DNA from: Lineus longissimus
Lineage: Eukaryota; Nemertea; Pilidiophora; Heteronemertea; Lineidae
Assembly: GCF_910592395.1 (NCBI RefSeq)
Contig: NC_088311.1
Location: forward strand, 16,496,501 to 16,556,500
Reading direction: 5' to 3'
DNA: 60,000 nucleotides
The notes under the pieces are model-generated. The model searched no databases and was not told where the DNA came from. It worked only from the letters and a program-made list of their open reading frames with translations. Below, piece after piece: positions 1-13,300 of this stretch (its first letter is position 1; each line of letters starts with the position of its first letter). Made by a program: the position numbers and the translations under genes.

Positions 1-173
1 TCCGGATGCATCCGGATTAGCCCCGATGGAACCAGCAAAAGAGGTGGACCACTTGAAGACCCGATGGGACCACATGAGACCCGATCGGTTTGCGTTTACA
101 CCAGGGAAATTTAGACCGCATTCGGATTCGATCGGATCTCATCGGGCCTTTTTGCTGTCGTCTAAACGGCCCT
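1..173. repeat. Right part of a small inverted-repeat DNA element, cut by the window edge
   Basis: It ends in GTCGTCTAAACGGCCCT, the same terminus as the complete element at 12918-13115, and shares the internal CATCCGGAT, GCGTTTACAC and CGCATTCGGAT words. The left terminus lies outside the window. It is a non-coding, MITE-sized element. Confidence 0.75.
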
Positions 174-287
174 AAAGTGTTGTAAAGTTTAACTGGGAAA
201 TATGCTATAATATGAAGGAAAAAAACCAAGCTCAACAATTCGTAAAATTGTTCAAATGTCCAGCGCACACCACTCTTTTCCTTTTTA

Positions 288-428
288 GTAGGCGAAATGG
301 TGAGTAGGCGTAATGGTGAATAGGCGAAGTGGGTGTAGGCAAAATGGTGAATAGGCGAAATGGGGGTAGGCGAATGGGGGTAGGCGAAATGGGCAATCGG
401 CGAAATGGGTGTAGGCGAAATGGGGGTA
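288..428. repeat. Degenerate minisatellite, GGCGAAATGGG-type unit
   Basis: About eight imperfect copies of a unit of roughly 15-18 bp around TAGGCGAAATGGG. The reverse complement of the same unit (CCCATTTCGCCCCT) makes the arrays at 29850-30010 and 58010-58140. Long open frames on both strands here are translations of the repeat, not genes. Confidence 0.8.
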
Positions 429-461
429 CACCGTATAGACTCCCCCACAGTGAGCCAAAAA
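429..461 (+). repeat. Relic 3' tip of the HINE repeat
   Basis: CCGTATAGACTCCCCCACAG followed by TGAGCCAAAAAGG matches the 3' terminal consensus of the interspersed repeat (see 11655-13517). No core unit or GAC tract is left of it. Confidence 0.6.
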
Positions 462-1244
462 GGGGCTACAAATACCCCATTTTACCGGTTCTAGGACAAA
501 TCCCCCGGCGATTTCCCCCAGAAAATTGCCCTCCGGTAAAATTACCCCCTCCCATTAAATTGCCCCCAGTTAAAATGAACCCCCGTTGGAGCTGAACTCT
601 TTCTTTTCTAAGGTGTTTTCTCCTCCTTTTACACTCCCAAGACTCCCTCCCTCCAGCCAAGTCCTATGCAAACCAAGCTAAAGAGAAGCTTTCGACGCGT
701 CGTAGTGAACTCCATTTTTCAAAATTGTCTATGACTTTGACTACAAGGGATCTTGAAACAATGTATGACTCAAAGTTTCCTTGAATCATTGTTGAGAAAC
801 TGATCTTTCACCACAAAGAAATGTATACTAGTAATTTATTAGGGACGATCTCATAAAATTTTTCTAAGGGCAATATCAGAGGGGGGAGGGGCAATTTTAC
901 GGGAGGAATTTTTGGGCGACAATTGACGGGGGGAATTGTCTGGGGGGGGGGGACTGTCCTGATACCCATTTTACCATGTACATAACGGCCATCACCTACA
1001 TCAGACAGGATTTGCTGGTCCAATTGACTCCGATACGATGCGAGATTTACTGTGTATCCATTACTTTCTGAAGAAGTTGTGAACTATGCAGGCATAAGAT
1101 CAATCTCAGCACAGTGATTGAATCAATTTTGTTTAAAACAAATAAATGACTATAACTTTTTCGATTTTTGGGATGAAGTATCCTACGGACAAATTATCCT
1201 CGGAGACGAATTATCCTAGAGGCCAAAAATACATGGTCACTCAC
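462..1244. other. Non-coding stretch with C/G-run arrays
   Basis: Two short arrays spaced by runs of C (470-590) or G (880-960) repeat the pattern A/T-rich word plus CCCCC (for example AAATTGCCCCC). A similar array lies at 24745-24845. No exon was recognised. The next asparaginase exon expected after 1245-1357 was not found here and is probably beyond the left edge. Confidence 0.5.
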
Positions 1245-1357
1245 CAATTCGACTGTTATACTGGGGAAGAATCTTAACAAACCAACATTTGGGCAGAGAT
1301 TGACATGAATGGAAAATGCCTCGGTCGTATTTGGTGGAAACACTGCCTCCCAGTCAA
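1245..1357 (-). CDS. ASPG: ASPG exon 6
   Basis: Acceptor TTTAATTTCAG and donor TTG|GTGAGT. The exon enters with two bases completing an Ile codon and leaves in phase 0. It encodes a segment with [10 protein letters not shown], matching the DVGLLRLYPG stretch of vertebrate ASPG. It is the last exon visible in the window. Confidence 0.92.
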
Positions 1358-4300
1358 CTGAAATTAAACGCAACAAACTTAGTATTCACAGACCATCAAC
1401 ATCTATCATTGAGCAGTGGTAGATAATGGGTGGATAGAAAATTGGTTCCAGCAACCCAATTTTAATGCGGCACTTTTAAATGACACGAAATGGCACGTGC
1501 TCACCTGTAGTCAATGAAAGGAAGAAAGCATTGCTATGGTTACACCAAGTTTGACCTCTGTGACCTTGGAATTAAGGCCAAAGGTCAAAATGTTTCAACC
1601 TCTATGTTAAGCTTGATCAATTAATGATATACATTTAATGATCACACATTAAGCGTTTCTTGAGATATTGCCCACATAAAATGTTATCACCTTGACCTCT
1701 TTACACCTGAAAAGTAGGTCACATTGACCTGAATCTTTTTCAACATGTACAGATGCCCAATAGCTACATATCAAATTTGAGGAGTCTGAGACAAATACTG
1801 ACAAAACGTGTCATTATCGGTGAAATTATAGAGTTTGACCTCTGTGACCTTTGAATTTAGGTCAAGGTCAAAATTTTTCCAGCAAAATGTTAAGCTTGTT
1901 CAGATCAATCAATGACATTCATTCGAAGTTTTTATCAATTTACACCATCAAAAGAGTTAGTTAGTGCCCACGAAATTCGTTCCTTGAAATCAGAAATATG
2001 CTCTAGACTTATGGCAACACACACAGAAGCAACACCGGCCCACCTCGCACAAGTGATATGAGGTCAAGCTGACTGGCACTGGCTGGAAGTTACATGGACA
2101 TTTCACGGTCCCAAGGGTCAGAGGCGAGCTCATGTGTCATAAATCTTTACTGAACTGACAGCATTATAATTACATTATCAGGAATCGAGTTATACTGCAG
2201 TGCTTTGGCCTATCAATGATTCTGTGATGGGAACTTTTGCATGTGTATAGTCCAATTCATGAGGAGTTCACACAGCGCACAAAAATGCCAACCAAATCAT
2301 TGCCTAAAAATTGCTAGGAAAATGTTCAAGTGTTTTGCTTCAAATCGCTTGTTACGCCCATTCATGCATTGTCCGATTTTGGCAAATCCGAGTGTCTTCA
2401 CTCAGATACATGTACTTCAGACCCTGAAGTTTGACTTTTTTTTTGCAGCAGTGTTTTCTTTGAGAAATGACAATAATCACAGTGCCAATGTATGACCGCC
2501 TACAGTATAGTGTAAAAGAATAATTTCTTCTCAAGGCAAACTTCCAGTTAAAAGACACTTGAGATTCAAATATCTCGACTATTCCAAAACTTTGACTATG
2601 TAAACTTACTGTTGATGCCAATTTTCATGCTGACCAGGGGGGGAAGATTAGGACTATCGAATGCATCAAAGCTGCTGTTGTCAACCTTCGTAGTTCTGTT
2701 GCCTCGGAAAAGATGATTGTGGAAATAGAGAGTCACTTCTGGGATACAATAATGCCCAGCAATTATCAGTGCACCAAGGAAGTTATCACGCCCATCACTC
2801 CGGGTCTCAAATATAGGAATCTGGAATGAAAGAAAAGGCCAGGGGCCATTGTGCTCACCGTATTGATATTTAGTTGATAGGAATTCATACTGGTTTAGAA
2901 ACATGTTACATGCATAGTATTAGTATATAGGTCAAATGAAAAAAATCGTTATGATATGAGATGTATCCCTGCTTGGAGTACCTACCAAAAAATGTTATTG
3001 AAAACAAGTCACTAATAATCGAGATATTGCACTTTTTACATCTTCAGTTTTGGCTCCCTGGTGGGTGGCCAAGTCGAGAATCATATTGGACCGAAATTCG
3101 GTGTCCGAGGTTATCTGACCTAGAGGGCCATGTGTACCAGGTTTCAAGTTGTTAGCTTTAATGGATAAAAAAAACATGCCAATGTTAGACTCAAACCGCC
3201 AAATTACACCAATTGACCTCAGTGACCTTGAAAAGTACGCCCAATCAAGAACCCCTAGGATATGTAATGTATCCTTGCTTGGAGCACCTGCCATAAAAAT
3301 ATCATCGAAAACAAGTCACTAATAAGCGAGATATTGCACTTTTTACCTTTTTTAGATTTGGCCCTCTGGTAGCAAAGTCGAGAATCAGATCGGACCGAAA
3401 TTTAATGTCAGAGGTCACAGGGAGTCATGTGTACCAAATTTCAAGTTCATAGAGGTCACCTAGTGTCAACAAACAAATAAAATCCATCGAAAGTGCTCTA
3501 AACGTCTCCCCTGGGTTTCACCAAATCTAAAAATGTATAGGTTGTAGTGGTTATGGACAAAGGATTACACTAAACTGGCCAATTTACGCCATTTGACTTC
3601 TGTGACTTGAAAATTAGGTCAAATCAAAAACCCGTAGGATATGTGATGTATACTTGCTAGGCGAACCTACCATAAAAATTTGATGGAAAACGAGTCACGT
3701 ATAAGAAAGATATCACACTTGCCACTATTGGTCCCCTGGTGGCCATGTCAAGAATCAGAATGGACTGAAATTCAGTGACAGAGGTCACATGACCTGGGGG
3801 GGGGGGGTCCTGTGTGCAAAGTTTCAAGTTCATAGCTCGAGGGGTTAAGAAACGTTCCACGGTTTTTGAAACAGGATACAGACAACGATGGCAATGGACC
3901 ACGGACGCTGCGTCATTGTATAGACTCCCCTACGATGAGCCAACAAGTGTGTGTTTGGCTAGTAGTTTTCTATTTGCCTATTTGTTCTTTCAGGAAATGA
4001 TTACATTTACAATGTGCAGTACAAGATTATTGAAACTTCTCTGCAAGTACAATGGCCTTACCTGGGATCCTGTGAGAATGACTGGTTTTCCAAGGTTCTC
4101 CAACATAAACGACAAAGCAGATGCTGTGTATCCCATTGTGTCAGTGCCATGCAGTATCACAAATCCATCAAAATAGTTGTAGTTTTTCTGGAAAAGAAAT
4201 TCATGTCAACTTCAGTAAAACTAATCAGTGGAATCAATCGAGGTGGAATAATTGTAAGTTTTACATACCTGGTTTGTTCAATTGCATATATAATCCGGTA

Positions 4301-7300
4301 TTGGTATTCTATATTATGCACGGGAATACTATTTATAATAAGTAAGTTTTGCCTTGTACTTATGCATTACATAACTCTAAAGTATAAGTGAGGCTGGCCC
4401 CAATTCAAGGCAGTGCCAAGCCGACCAATCAAAGAGATGAAGTGTTTGTATCATGATATCCCAACTCTCATGCATTAGCGTCACCACTATCCCTCAAAGG
4501 TGATTTAGCAATATCAAAACGTTGCGGGTCAAGATATAATATAAAGTGTAGATAGTCAAGTCCGTCTTGAAGCCGAATTTGTCAATATACTGGGGTTTCG
4601 CACGCCTAATGTCCGCGAGTGATACTGAATTTGGACTCCGTGAAATACTGCAAACCAAGAAATATTCACTACTTTTCTGTTGATCGCTAAAATTTTTACT
4701 GATGCTAAATTGAAATGGTGGAAACACGTCATTCTGGTGGAATGCAAAAAACAAGATGGCGGCCTAGCGGCCATCTTGGAACTTGGGTCGGGTCCAAAAT
4801 CGCTAGGGGGTCGTGTGCTAAATTTCAAGTTCATAGCACTAGCGGTTAAGAAACGTGCCACTGTTTTGGAAACAGGATACAGATGACGACGACGATGGAT
4901 ACAGCGGTGTTGTATAGACTCCCCTACAGTGAGTCAATGAGAGCAACATGCAACATTTCTCAACATCTTCAAGCAACTGATAATGACATGGAAGAATCTG
5001 GGCTCAACTGTCCAGTGACAAGACTATTAGCTTGGCAGATTTCCTTTATACAACTAGTACCAGAATTAAGTATCATGTCGAATCGTATCCTGGTCAGGTC
5101 CAAGCGCTGTACTTTCCAAGGTCAGCCCGATGAATTGCTGTCCGAACTGCGGATCGTCACTTCAATCACATCGGCTTATATCGTCATAATTGTCGTGTCG
5201 TACTTGATATTTGTTCAGTTCGTGTTTAATTTCGGACCGTACCCTAATTTACCTCGGATCGTATTCGACATGTAGTCTGGCCGTCACTGACCAAAAAATT
5301 AAATCACCACCACCACCATCGGCTCGAGTCGTATCGTAACGTATCGTACTTCAAGTTTACCAATTGATATCCCCCCCCCCCCCCCCCCCCCCCCCCCCGG
5401 CGATGCCTGATATCAAAGTTTCTTGGTGCATTTCCACTCCAAACGCACGCACAATAAACTTAGATTTGGGGAATTTCTCGCACCTACATCGTAGATAATC
5501 TATTTATAGAAGGCGATTCCATCACTTGAGATCGAGACCAATTCGGTGAGATGCTAAACATTAATCAAGTCGCCATGGATCAGGTTGAAATTAGCGAGGA
5601 AAATGTGTAAACAATGCCGGTTAGTATCCTATCGCATCGCATCGTCGCGTCGTCCAGTATTCAGACGATACTTAGGCTACATGTAGAGATCGCTTCATTC
5701 GTGTCGTATCGTATTGTCTTCTGATACAACAAGCCCGAATCATACTTCGATTCTATATATATTTTATCGGAGAGTACACTGACTTTTTCTGGGTCGTGTG
5801 CTGGTTTCTCTCGGACCGTATCGCAAAAATTCATTGCACAGTACGTGCACAATACGATACGATCCTCGGATCATCGTCGGTTCCTCCTCGGACCGTACAG
5901 CTCAAAAATGATACTTACTTCTGGTACTAGCTGTAGGTCTTAAGACTTTACCCACCTTAATGTCTCTAGCCACACGAGCCCAATCATCCATTGTCATGTT
6001 ACAGGAATCGAGAAGAGGTTCATACTCATATACGCTGTAGATTATATGCTTTCCCTCCTTTGATAAACTGAAAGAGCAAAATTAAACTGTGACCACTAAT
6101 TCGACTTTCTTTCTCAATTTGAAAGTTTACTGAAATGTCCCAAGGACACTGCCCAAATGGAGCAACAAAAGACAGTTGTTAACTCTTTCGCTACTCCAGG
6201 GTATTAGAAGTGTGCGGTACCCCTGGCCCGCAGCCGGTATATATACACTGGGCAACTTGGATGGCGACTCGGCTTAGGAAAAGTTTCATTGTGAAATATC
6301 TGGCAATATGTATTCTTAAGGACGAGGCACCATGCATTGAAACAGAGTGCAGCGCTGCCATCTCTTTCTTTGGGGTGTTATCAACTAAAGACTTATTGGG
6401 ACTGTGGTTGAAGGATAGAACATCAGGGGAAAACTTAGCAGGTCACGTAACTGTAATACCTGCCATTTTTCAGTTAAATTGGCGCAATCCAAACGCTCAT
6501 AAATTTTTTCCCAGAGTTAATCAGCGAGGAACGCTTTCACAGCCAAATAGATTCATCCAAGCCTGTCAAACCATGAAATTTTCATTGTGTGTGATAATTT
6601 CAGAGTTTGGGAGTCTGAAGTTAGGGGGCGATTTATTACGGCTTTTAACCCGCGAGTCAGCTTTTTGACCACAACAGGTTAATTTGAGGCCCAAAACCAC
6701 ATAAGTAAGCCAATTGGACTGAAACTTCATTATTTTCTTCATTTTGAACACCTAATTCTCGAATATATTTTGAATGGAAAATACCATTCAACTCTTATGG
6801 CGAGACCATGCATTGATCCCAAACTGAGTTCTATTTTTGTGTACAACACCAAGCTAATTGGTTTAATACAGGTGCGTGACCAGCAGTACGGATTAATGTG
6901 GGTCAGTGTAGTGTACTAAATAGATAATGAACACAATGAATAGAGAGTGCCACTGAGACCCCAAGGCCACACAGCTTTGCCCAGTTCTGATTGACTGTGT
7001 CCTGTTTATGGGACTGCTTGGCAAGGCTTACTGGACTTTGCGCAACGAAACGAAACGAGCGAAATGGGGGAGCGACCATTATGTTTTACCCCGGTACGTC
7101 AAGTTCGATACATGGTGTCAGTCACCAGTATGGATGTGTTTTCCATTATGAATACGTGTTCTTAAAAATCAAAATCATGAATTTCCTTTCCATTAGAAGA
7201 AAACGATGACGACGTTTCAGTTTAGGAGCCTAAGTTTTGTGGTCACAATGGCCAAATTAACCCCTCGTTGGCTGAAAAGTTGATTCACCGGTCACAAATG

Positions 7301-10300
7301 GTCGAAAATGACCCCCAAAACTTCAGACCCCCAACCTGGTAATTATCACGGTCAGCCCACAACAAAATTTCTATGGTTTGAAGATCTAACCCCGGGCTGT
7401 ATTATCTGCCGGAAATTGATTTTCAACGACGTCTGGGAAAAATCTATGGGGCGCTAAACTTGACCAATTCAACTTTTTAATGCATTATTAGCAATTTGAT
7501 AATAAATGTAGTGTGTACCCGTAACGGCTTGAGGTCTGGACTTAAAACTTTGTTTACAAATTCACACCAAATTTCGTTTCAAAATTATTCTTTGTTTGTC
7601 ACCAGGGGGCGTAATGCGAAATATTGCGCAAAGTCCAGTAAGCCGCTTGGCAATGCTGACATCATGATGCGTCATAGCAGAACCCATGCCTATGTTGCCT
7701 TCTCGATTGACACGAGTGAAAAGCATATCATTTGGGCGCCTGGTTTGTTGGCACTGATAAACTCTTTTGACAGTGTAAATCAATAAAATCTTCTTTCTGC
7801 TGCAAAATTTTCGAGTTTGACCTCTCTGACCTTGGAAATAAGATTTAAAAGAACAAAAAGTTTTGACCTCTCTGTTAAAGGAATGGGCGACTTTTTGTTG
7901 CAGTAAGTTGGATCGTCCTATGGTTCATCAGTAAACTATTTTCTAAACGTGTTTGATGCTTTTCTAATTTCGTTTCAGCTCATAGATTGTAGAAAAACGC
8001 GTTAATCATTATTTCTAGTACGCACAAGTCTCCGAAAGACCTTTCTCACCGTGTAAGTGCACGCCAAGATCCGAGTCCACGTCACCCCGCTATTAAGATG
8101 CAACATCATTTCCATACTATTATTTAGTTGGGGGGTAATCAAGTGCAATCAGAAAAATCGACATCAGCACCAAGACGTCACAGGGTAGTTCCATGGCTCC
8201 AGGTAACGCCTTACTAGTACATCGTTCCACGTGGAAAGGGTTTTTTTTGGAGTTGAATTTTTTTCCTTGTTGTGTGGCTGGTGATGTGACGTCGGAAAAG
8301 CGATATCAGCACGAAGACGTCACAGGGAAGATCCATGGCTCCAGGAAACGCCTTACTAGTGCATCGTTCCACGCAGAAAGGGTTTTTTATTTTTAAGTTG
8401 TATGTTTTCCCTGTCGTTTGGTTTGTGATCGAGACATTTTTCGCCCTTTACTGATCATCCGGCTTATTGCCCTAGAATGATACACCTTATACAACAGAAA
8501 ACAATCTAGTACTCACGGCATAACAAGTGGTTTCTCGGACTCCTCTTCACTCTCAGCTGTTGGTGATAATTTGAGTACATAATCAGGATCATGGAACATA
8601 GGCAGTTTGCGCAGCTCCTGTACCAGGTAGTTGGCTTCGGGAATATAGACTGAGAAAGAACAAAACAGGATAAATATTATCATCTGCATCAAACAATAAA
8701 CTTCAGTCTCAATTGCGCCCAAAAATAGTTAGATGAACCATACATCTTATTCTTGTGACTTTTCTGCTCACGGTTCTCAACTAAAAAAGGGCAACATTTT
8801 GGGCACCAAAAGATGAAATGCCAAGCATCGAAGATATGCTCTTGAAAACAATAACGGTCAATATACACTATTTGACCTCTGTGAGCTTGAAACGTAGGTC
8901 AAATAAAAAACTTGGGTAAGGTGATATAGCCTCATGAGCAGTGTCCACAGTAAAAATGCATTATCATAGCTAGCACCGTTCATGAGATAAAACCAAGAGT
9001 AGTTTTTCAAATGACAAGCTCACGTGGGCCGAGCGTTGTTCGAAAATCATCAAAACTGCCAAAAGGTACAATGGCACTATTGAAGCGTTTTTAATGTGGT
9101 TGACTGTTACAAAAAGTTTGGGTTCGACACACAAGATAATGAAAACAATATAAAATGATCGTTGTTAATTGAATAGAAGTACAGCAAAATCTCTCTATCA
9201 AGGACCCCTCGGGACTGTCCTTTAAAATATAGAGAGGTGTCCTGATTGGAGAGGTCAAATAAATTGAATGGAAACAACCAATTTGGGACCAAACTTAGTG
9301 TCCTTAATATAGAGTTTGTCCATAATAGAGAGGTGTCCGCTAAGGAAGGTTCCACTGTGTTGCATATCTTACAGTCGATAAGAAGGCATATAGTCGATAC
9401 ATGGAGGATCATGTTAACGATTAACCGTCAATAAGGTTCAGATATACAGATATACCTTTGAAGTCCCCTGTTCACAGCCTGAACCAGATTTTAAATCAGA
9501 TGGTCAGAGACAATTCAACAACACGAGACAAACTATGTGTCGTAAGACAACAATCCAGACGACGTGTCACACCCAGAGTGCTTCTTTATGTCAAACTGTA
9601 CGTCTGCTACGTCACGATTATACCACGAACAAAACCCCGCTCTTTCTAAGATGTTAGCGACGTTAGTTTCCCGCGACAATGCAATGGCAACGATCAATTA
9701 ACTCCCTGTCTCAATCATATGACCTCATGCCCTATGCGCATTTGATTGGTAGAGACGCACATTGACAGTAAATTTTTACCAAGAAGAGAGCGGTAAAAAC
9801 AGTGGATAAACTAATGAATATTCGCATAACTACATCTATCACATAACAGTCTGAATATTAGCAGGATATCGAGGCCAAGTTCATCAATTCATACATGTTT
9901 TGTTCCGATATAATGAAATGGCCAGGGCCATTGTGCTCACCTCATGTGGAGGAAAGATGGATAAAGAGCATGGTATTGTGTCATGTAGTGTTATGTTTGA
10001 TGTAGGTCCAAGCAATTACAATTTCCCCAAAATGGCCAATTTACAGTACATTCGACCTCTGTGACCTTGAAAAGTAGGTCAAATCAAAGAAGACCCTGGT
10101 GACACATTGAATGGTTGTTAGAATTAGATGTACCTATGATACAAAATTGGTGCCAATCGGGCAAGTCATTACTAGGAATAATGGCATTTTGAAGAATTTA
10201 GGATTTGGCCCCCTCCCAGATCGCACCAAACTTCGGTACCTGAGATCACCTGACCAAGGGGTACATGTGTACTTAATTTGTGATCAATAGTCATTGCAGT

Positions 10301-13300
10301 TAAGAAACGTGCCATAGTTACGGCCTGACGGCGAATTTATGCCATTTGACCTCTGTGACCTTGACAAGAAGGTCAAATTAAAAACCTGTGTGACATATAC
10401 TGTATGGTGGTTAGATGTACCCATGATATCAAATTGGTGGCAATCGGGCAAGAAGTTAAGGAATAATCACATTTTTAAGGTTTTTGGATTTTGCCCCCTG
10501 GTGGTCAAGTGGTGAATCATATTGGACCAAACTTCGGTCCCTGAAATCACCTGACTAAGGGGTAAATGTGTACCAAATTTGGTATCAATAGTCATTGCAG
10601 TTTAGAAACGTGCCATCGTTACATCCTAATGGCCAATTTACACCATTTGACCTCTGTGACCTTGAAAAGGAGGTCAAATCAAAAACCCGGAGGATATATG
10701 ATGCACCTTTGCTAGAAGTACCTACCATATTTTTTTCAAAATTTCCCGACTACTATTAAGGGAGATATTGCATATTTTCACTTTTAACGTTTGTCCCCCT
10801 GGTGGCCAAACCATGAAACGAATCGGACCGAAACTTGGTCTCCAAGGTGTCATTACATAAGGGTACATGTGCACCAAGTTTCAACTCAATAGCTCTAACA
10901 GTTACGAAACGTGCCCTGCTAACGGACGACGGACGACGACGACGACGACGACGACGACGGACGACGGACGCCACGGTATGGGATAAGCTCACCTCTGCTA
11001 AGAGGTGAGCTAAAAAACATAGCTCTCGGCCATGTGTGATCTTTTCCCAGACAAGGCCTCAAGTCAACGTTGACAGAAATCAATCAAGCTGCCTAAAGAG
11101 GCAAATTTATCTTTCGCAAGTCTATAGTAAAATATCCTGATGTCTGTTTACATGACATACACATTTTGTACCACTTTTGATAAGTAGAAGTAGACGAGAA
11201 GTCATCGAAAACTTGACCAAAGTGAGATGGTATGATTATGACCTCATCACCAAACAAAAAGTGTTGGATTCTTCAAAATAAACATCATGAAATCGAACTA
11301 CATGTAAGTGCATTGATTAAAATTGTGCTACGAATGGATTATAATGTCAATGAACCATTGACCTCAAGTCGAAAACCACATGTATTTTTAATGCGTAGTT
11401 TTGGACTAATTGGAGTACCAAACTTTTTAAACGGAATGAAAATCTTGGTGCCGTATTAGTAAACAAACTGTAGCATTGTGGCCGTAGCGCATACATGGTA
11501 AACACAGATTGGACCAAAATCGTCATATACTGCCATATTGAAGATAGACACTTTCTATGGTGTTGCCACAGATAATAAGAGATGGTCCAAATCTCTTCAC
11601 TATGATAAGACCTTCATACCACCAAAAGATGAAAGGCCTAAAATCAATGGCTAAAATGAAACGGCCAGGGGCCATTGTGCTCACCGTAAGTATTTTTAGT
11701 AGACAGTTACAGAAAGTGCTACAGTATGTAGGCCTCTCATAATTTATACATGCATCTGTGACCAGTTCAGAGCCGGCCCTGGCCAAGTGGTGAATCCGAG
11801 ACTTGTGGTTCCAAGCTTGTAGAGTCTAGGTGAAAATGATAGTGAAGAAACGTGCCACTCCATGACAATGGTGAATATATTTTTAACTTTGACCTCAGTG
11901 ACCCTGACAGGTAGGTCAAATAACAAACCAGGGTGATATGTGATGTAGACACATCCACCTGACCATAACAATTTCATCACTCGTTACACTACAGCAATCG
12001 GCAAAAAACGATTTCCAAGATGGCCGCCTAATTAAATCTATGGCACCAAATAAATCAAAAAATGAAGAAAATGTAAGATAGAACTCAGAAAAGAAAAAAG
12101 GAAAAGATGAAAAATAAAAATATTTTTGGCTGTCCTTGACCGGGGTTTGAACTCACGACCTTTGGATTGCCACAATACGAGGAAAAACCCACAAAACATG
12201 CAATTTCGGCCATATTTGAATTCCGATCTGGCTGAAACTTGGCATACAAATAGTGGCTTCTTAGATGCATCATTACACAAAATTAAAACTCTTTACATTG
12301 AACAACGACAAAACGTACCAAGAACGGTAAAAAGTTTTCAACTTTGACCTCTGTGAACTTGAAAGGTGGGTCAAATCAAAAACCCGTAAGATATGTGATG
12401 TATCCTTGCTGGGAGTACCTACCATGAAACTTTTATCAAAAACAAATCAGTAATAAGCCAGAAATCACACTTTTTGAGTTTTGAGTTTGGGCCCCCTGGT
12501 GGCCAAGTCAATAATCAGACCGAACCAAAATTCAGTGTAAAAGGTCAACTGACCTAGGGGGTCATTTGTTCAAAGTTTCAAGTTCATAACTGTTGCGGTT
12601 GAGAAACGTGCCATAGTTACACTCAAACGGCAAATTTACGCCATTTGACCTCTGCGACCTTAAAAAGTACGTCAAATCCGAAAAATCGTGCAACATCTGA
12701 GGTAACCTTGCTAGGGGTCCCTGCCATAAAAATTTCATCAAAAACAATTTGCTAATAAGCAGGCTATTGCACTTCTTACTTTTTCTGTTTTGGCCCCCTG
12801 GTGGCAAAGTCAAGAATCAGATCAGGCTGAAATTCAGCACCAGAGGTTATCTGATATAGGGGGTTATATGTACCAAGTTTCAAGCTCATAGCTTTGGTGG
12901 TTGAGAAACGTGCCAATAGGGCCGTTTAGACGACAGGCGAAAAGACCGCATTCGGATCGAATCTGGATGAATCCGGATTAAAACCACCCAAGGCGATGGT
13001 ACCTTTTTAGTCCGGATGCAACCACATTGATCCGGATCTTTTTGCGTTTACACGACGAAAAATTAATCCGGATTCGGGACGCATCCGGATTTTTTCGCGT
13101 CGTCTAAACGGCCCTAATGTTACACTCAAACGGCCAATTCACGCCATTTGACCTCTGCGACCTTGAAAAGTAGATCAAATTAAAAACCCGTAAGATATAT
13201 GATGTATCCTTGTTATGAGTACCTACCACAAAAGTTTTATCGAAAACAAGTCACTAATAAGCGAGATATCACACTTTTTAGATATCCACATTTGGCCCCC

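Noticed and set aside
17-448. 143-codon minus-strand frame with ISPTPISP repeats
   Set aside because: Translation of the minisatellite at 288-428 plus a HINE tip.
6210-6668. 152-codon plus-strand frame in ASPG intron 2
   Set aside because: No motif, no splice signals that would join it to anything, and an expected chance length in this much sequence.
10756-10992. Minus-strand frame with a poly-Arg stretch, and similar frames at 13278, 20685 and 33537
   Set aside because: They are translations of the (GAC)n microsatellite and HINE cores (poly-Asp or poly-Arg). The same frame appears in each copy only because the copies are repeats.
12126-12185. tRNA gene suggested by GTTTGAACTCACGACC (also at 32587)
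   Set aside because: Only a B-box-like word. The T-stem does not pair and there is no A box or cloverleaf. It is part of the HINE copy in both places.
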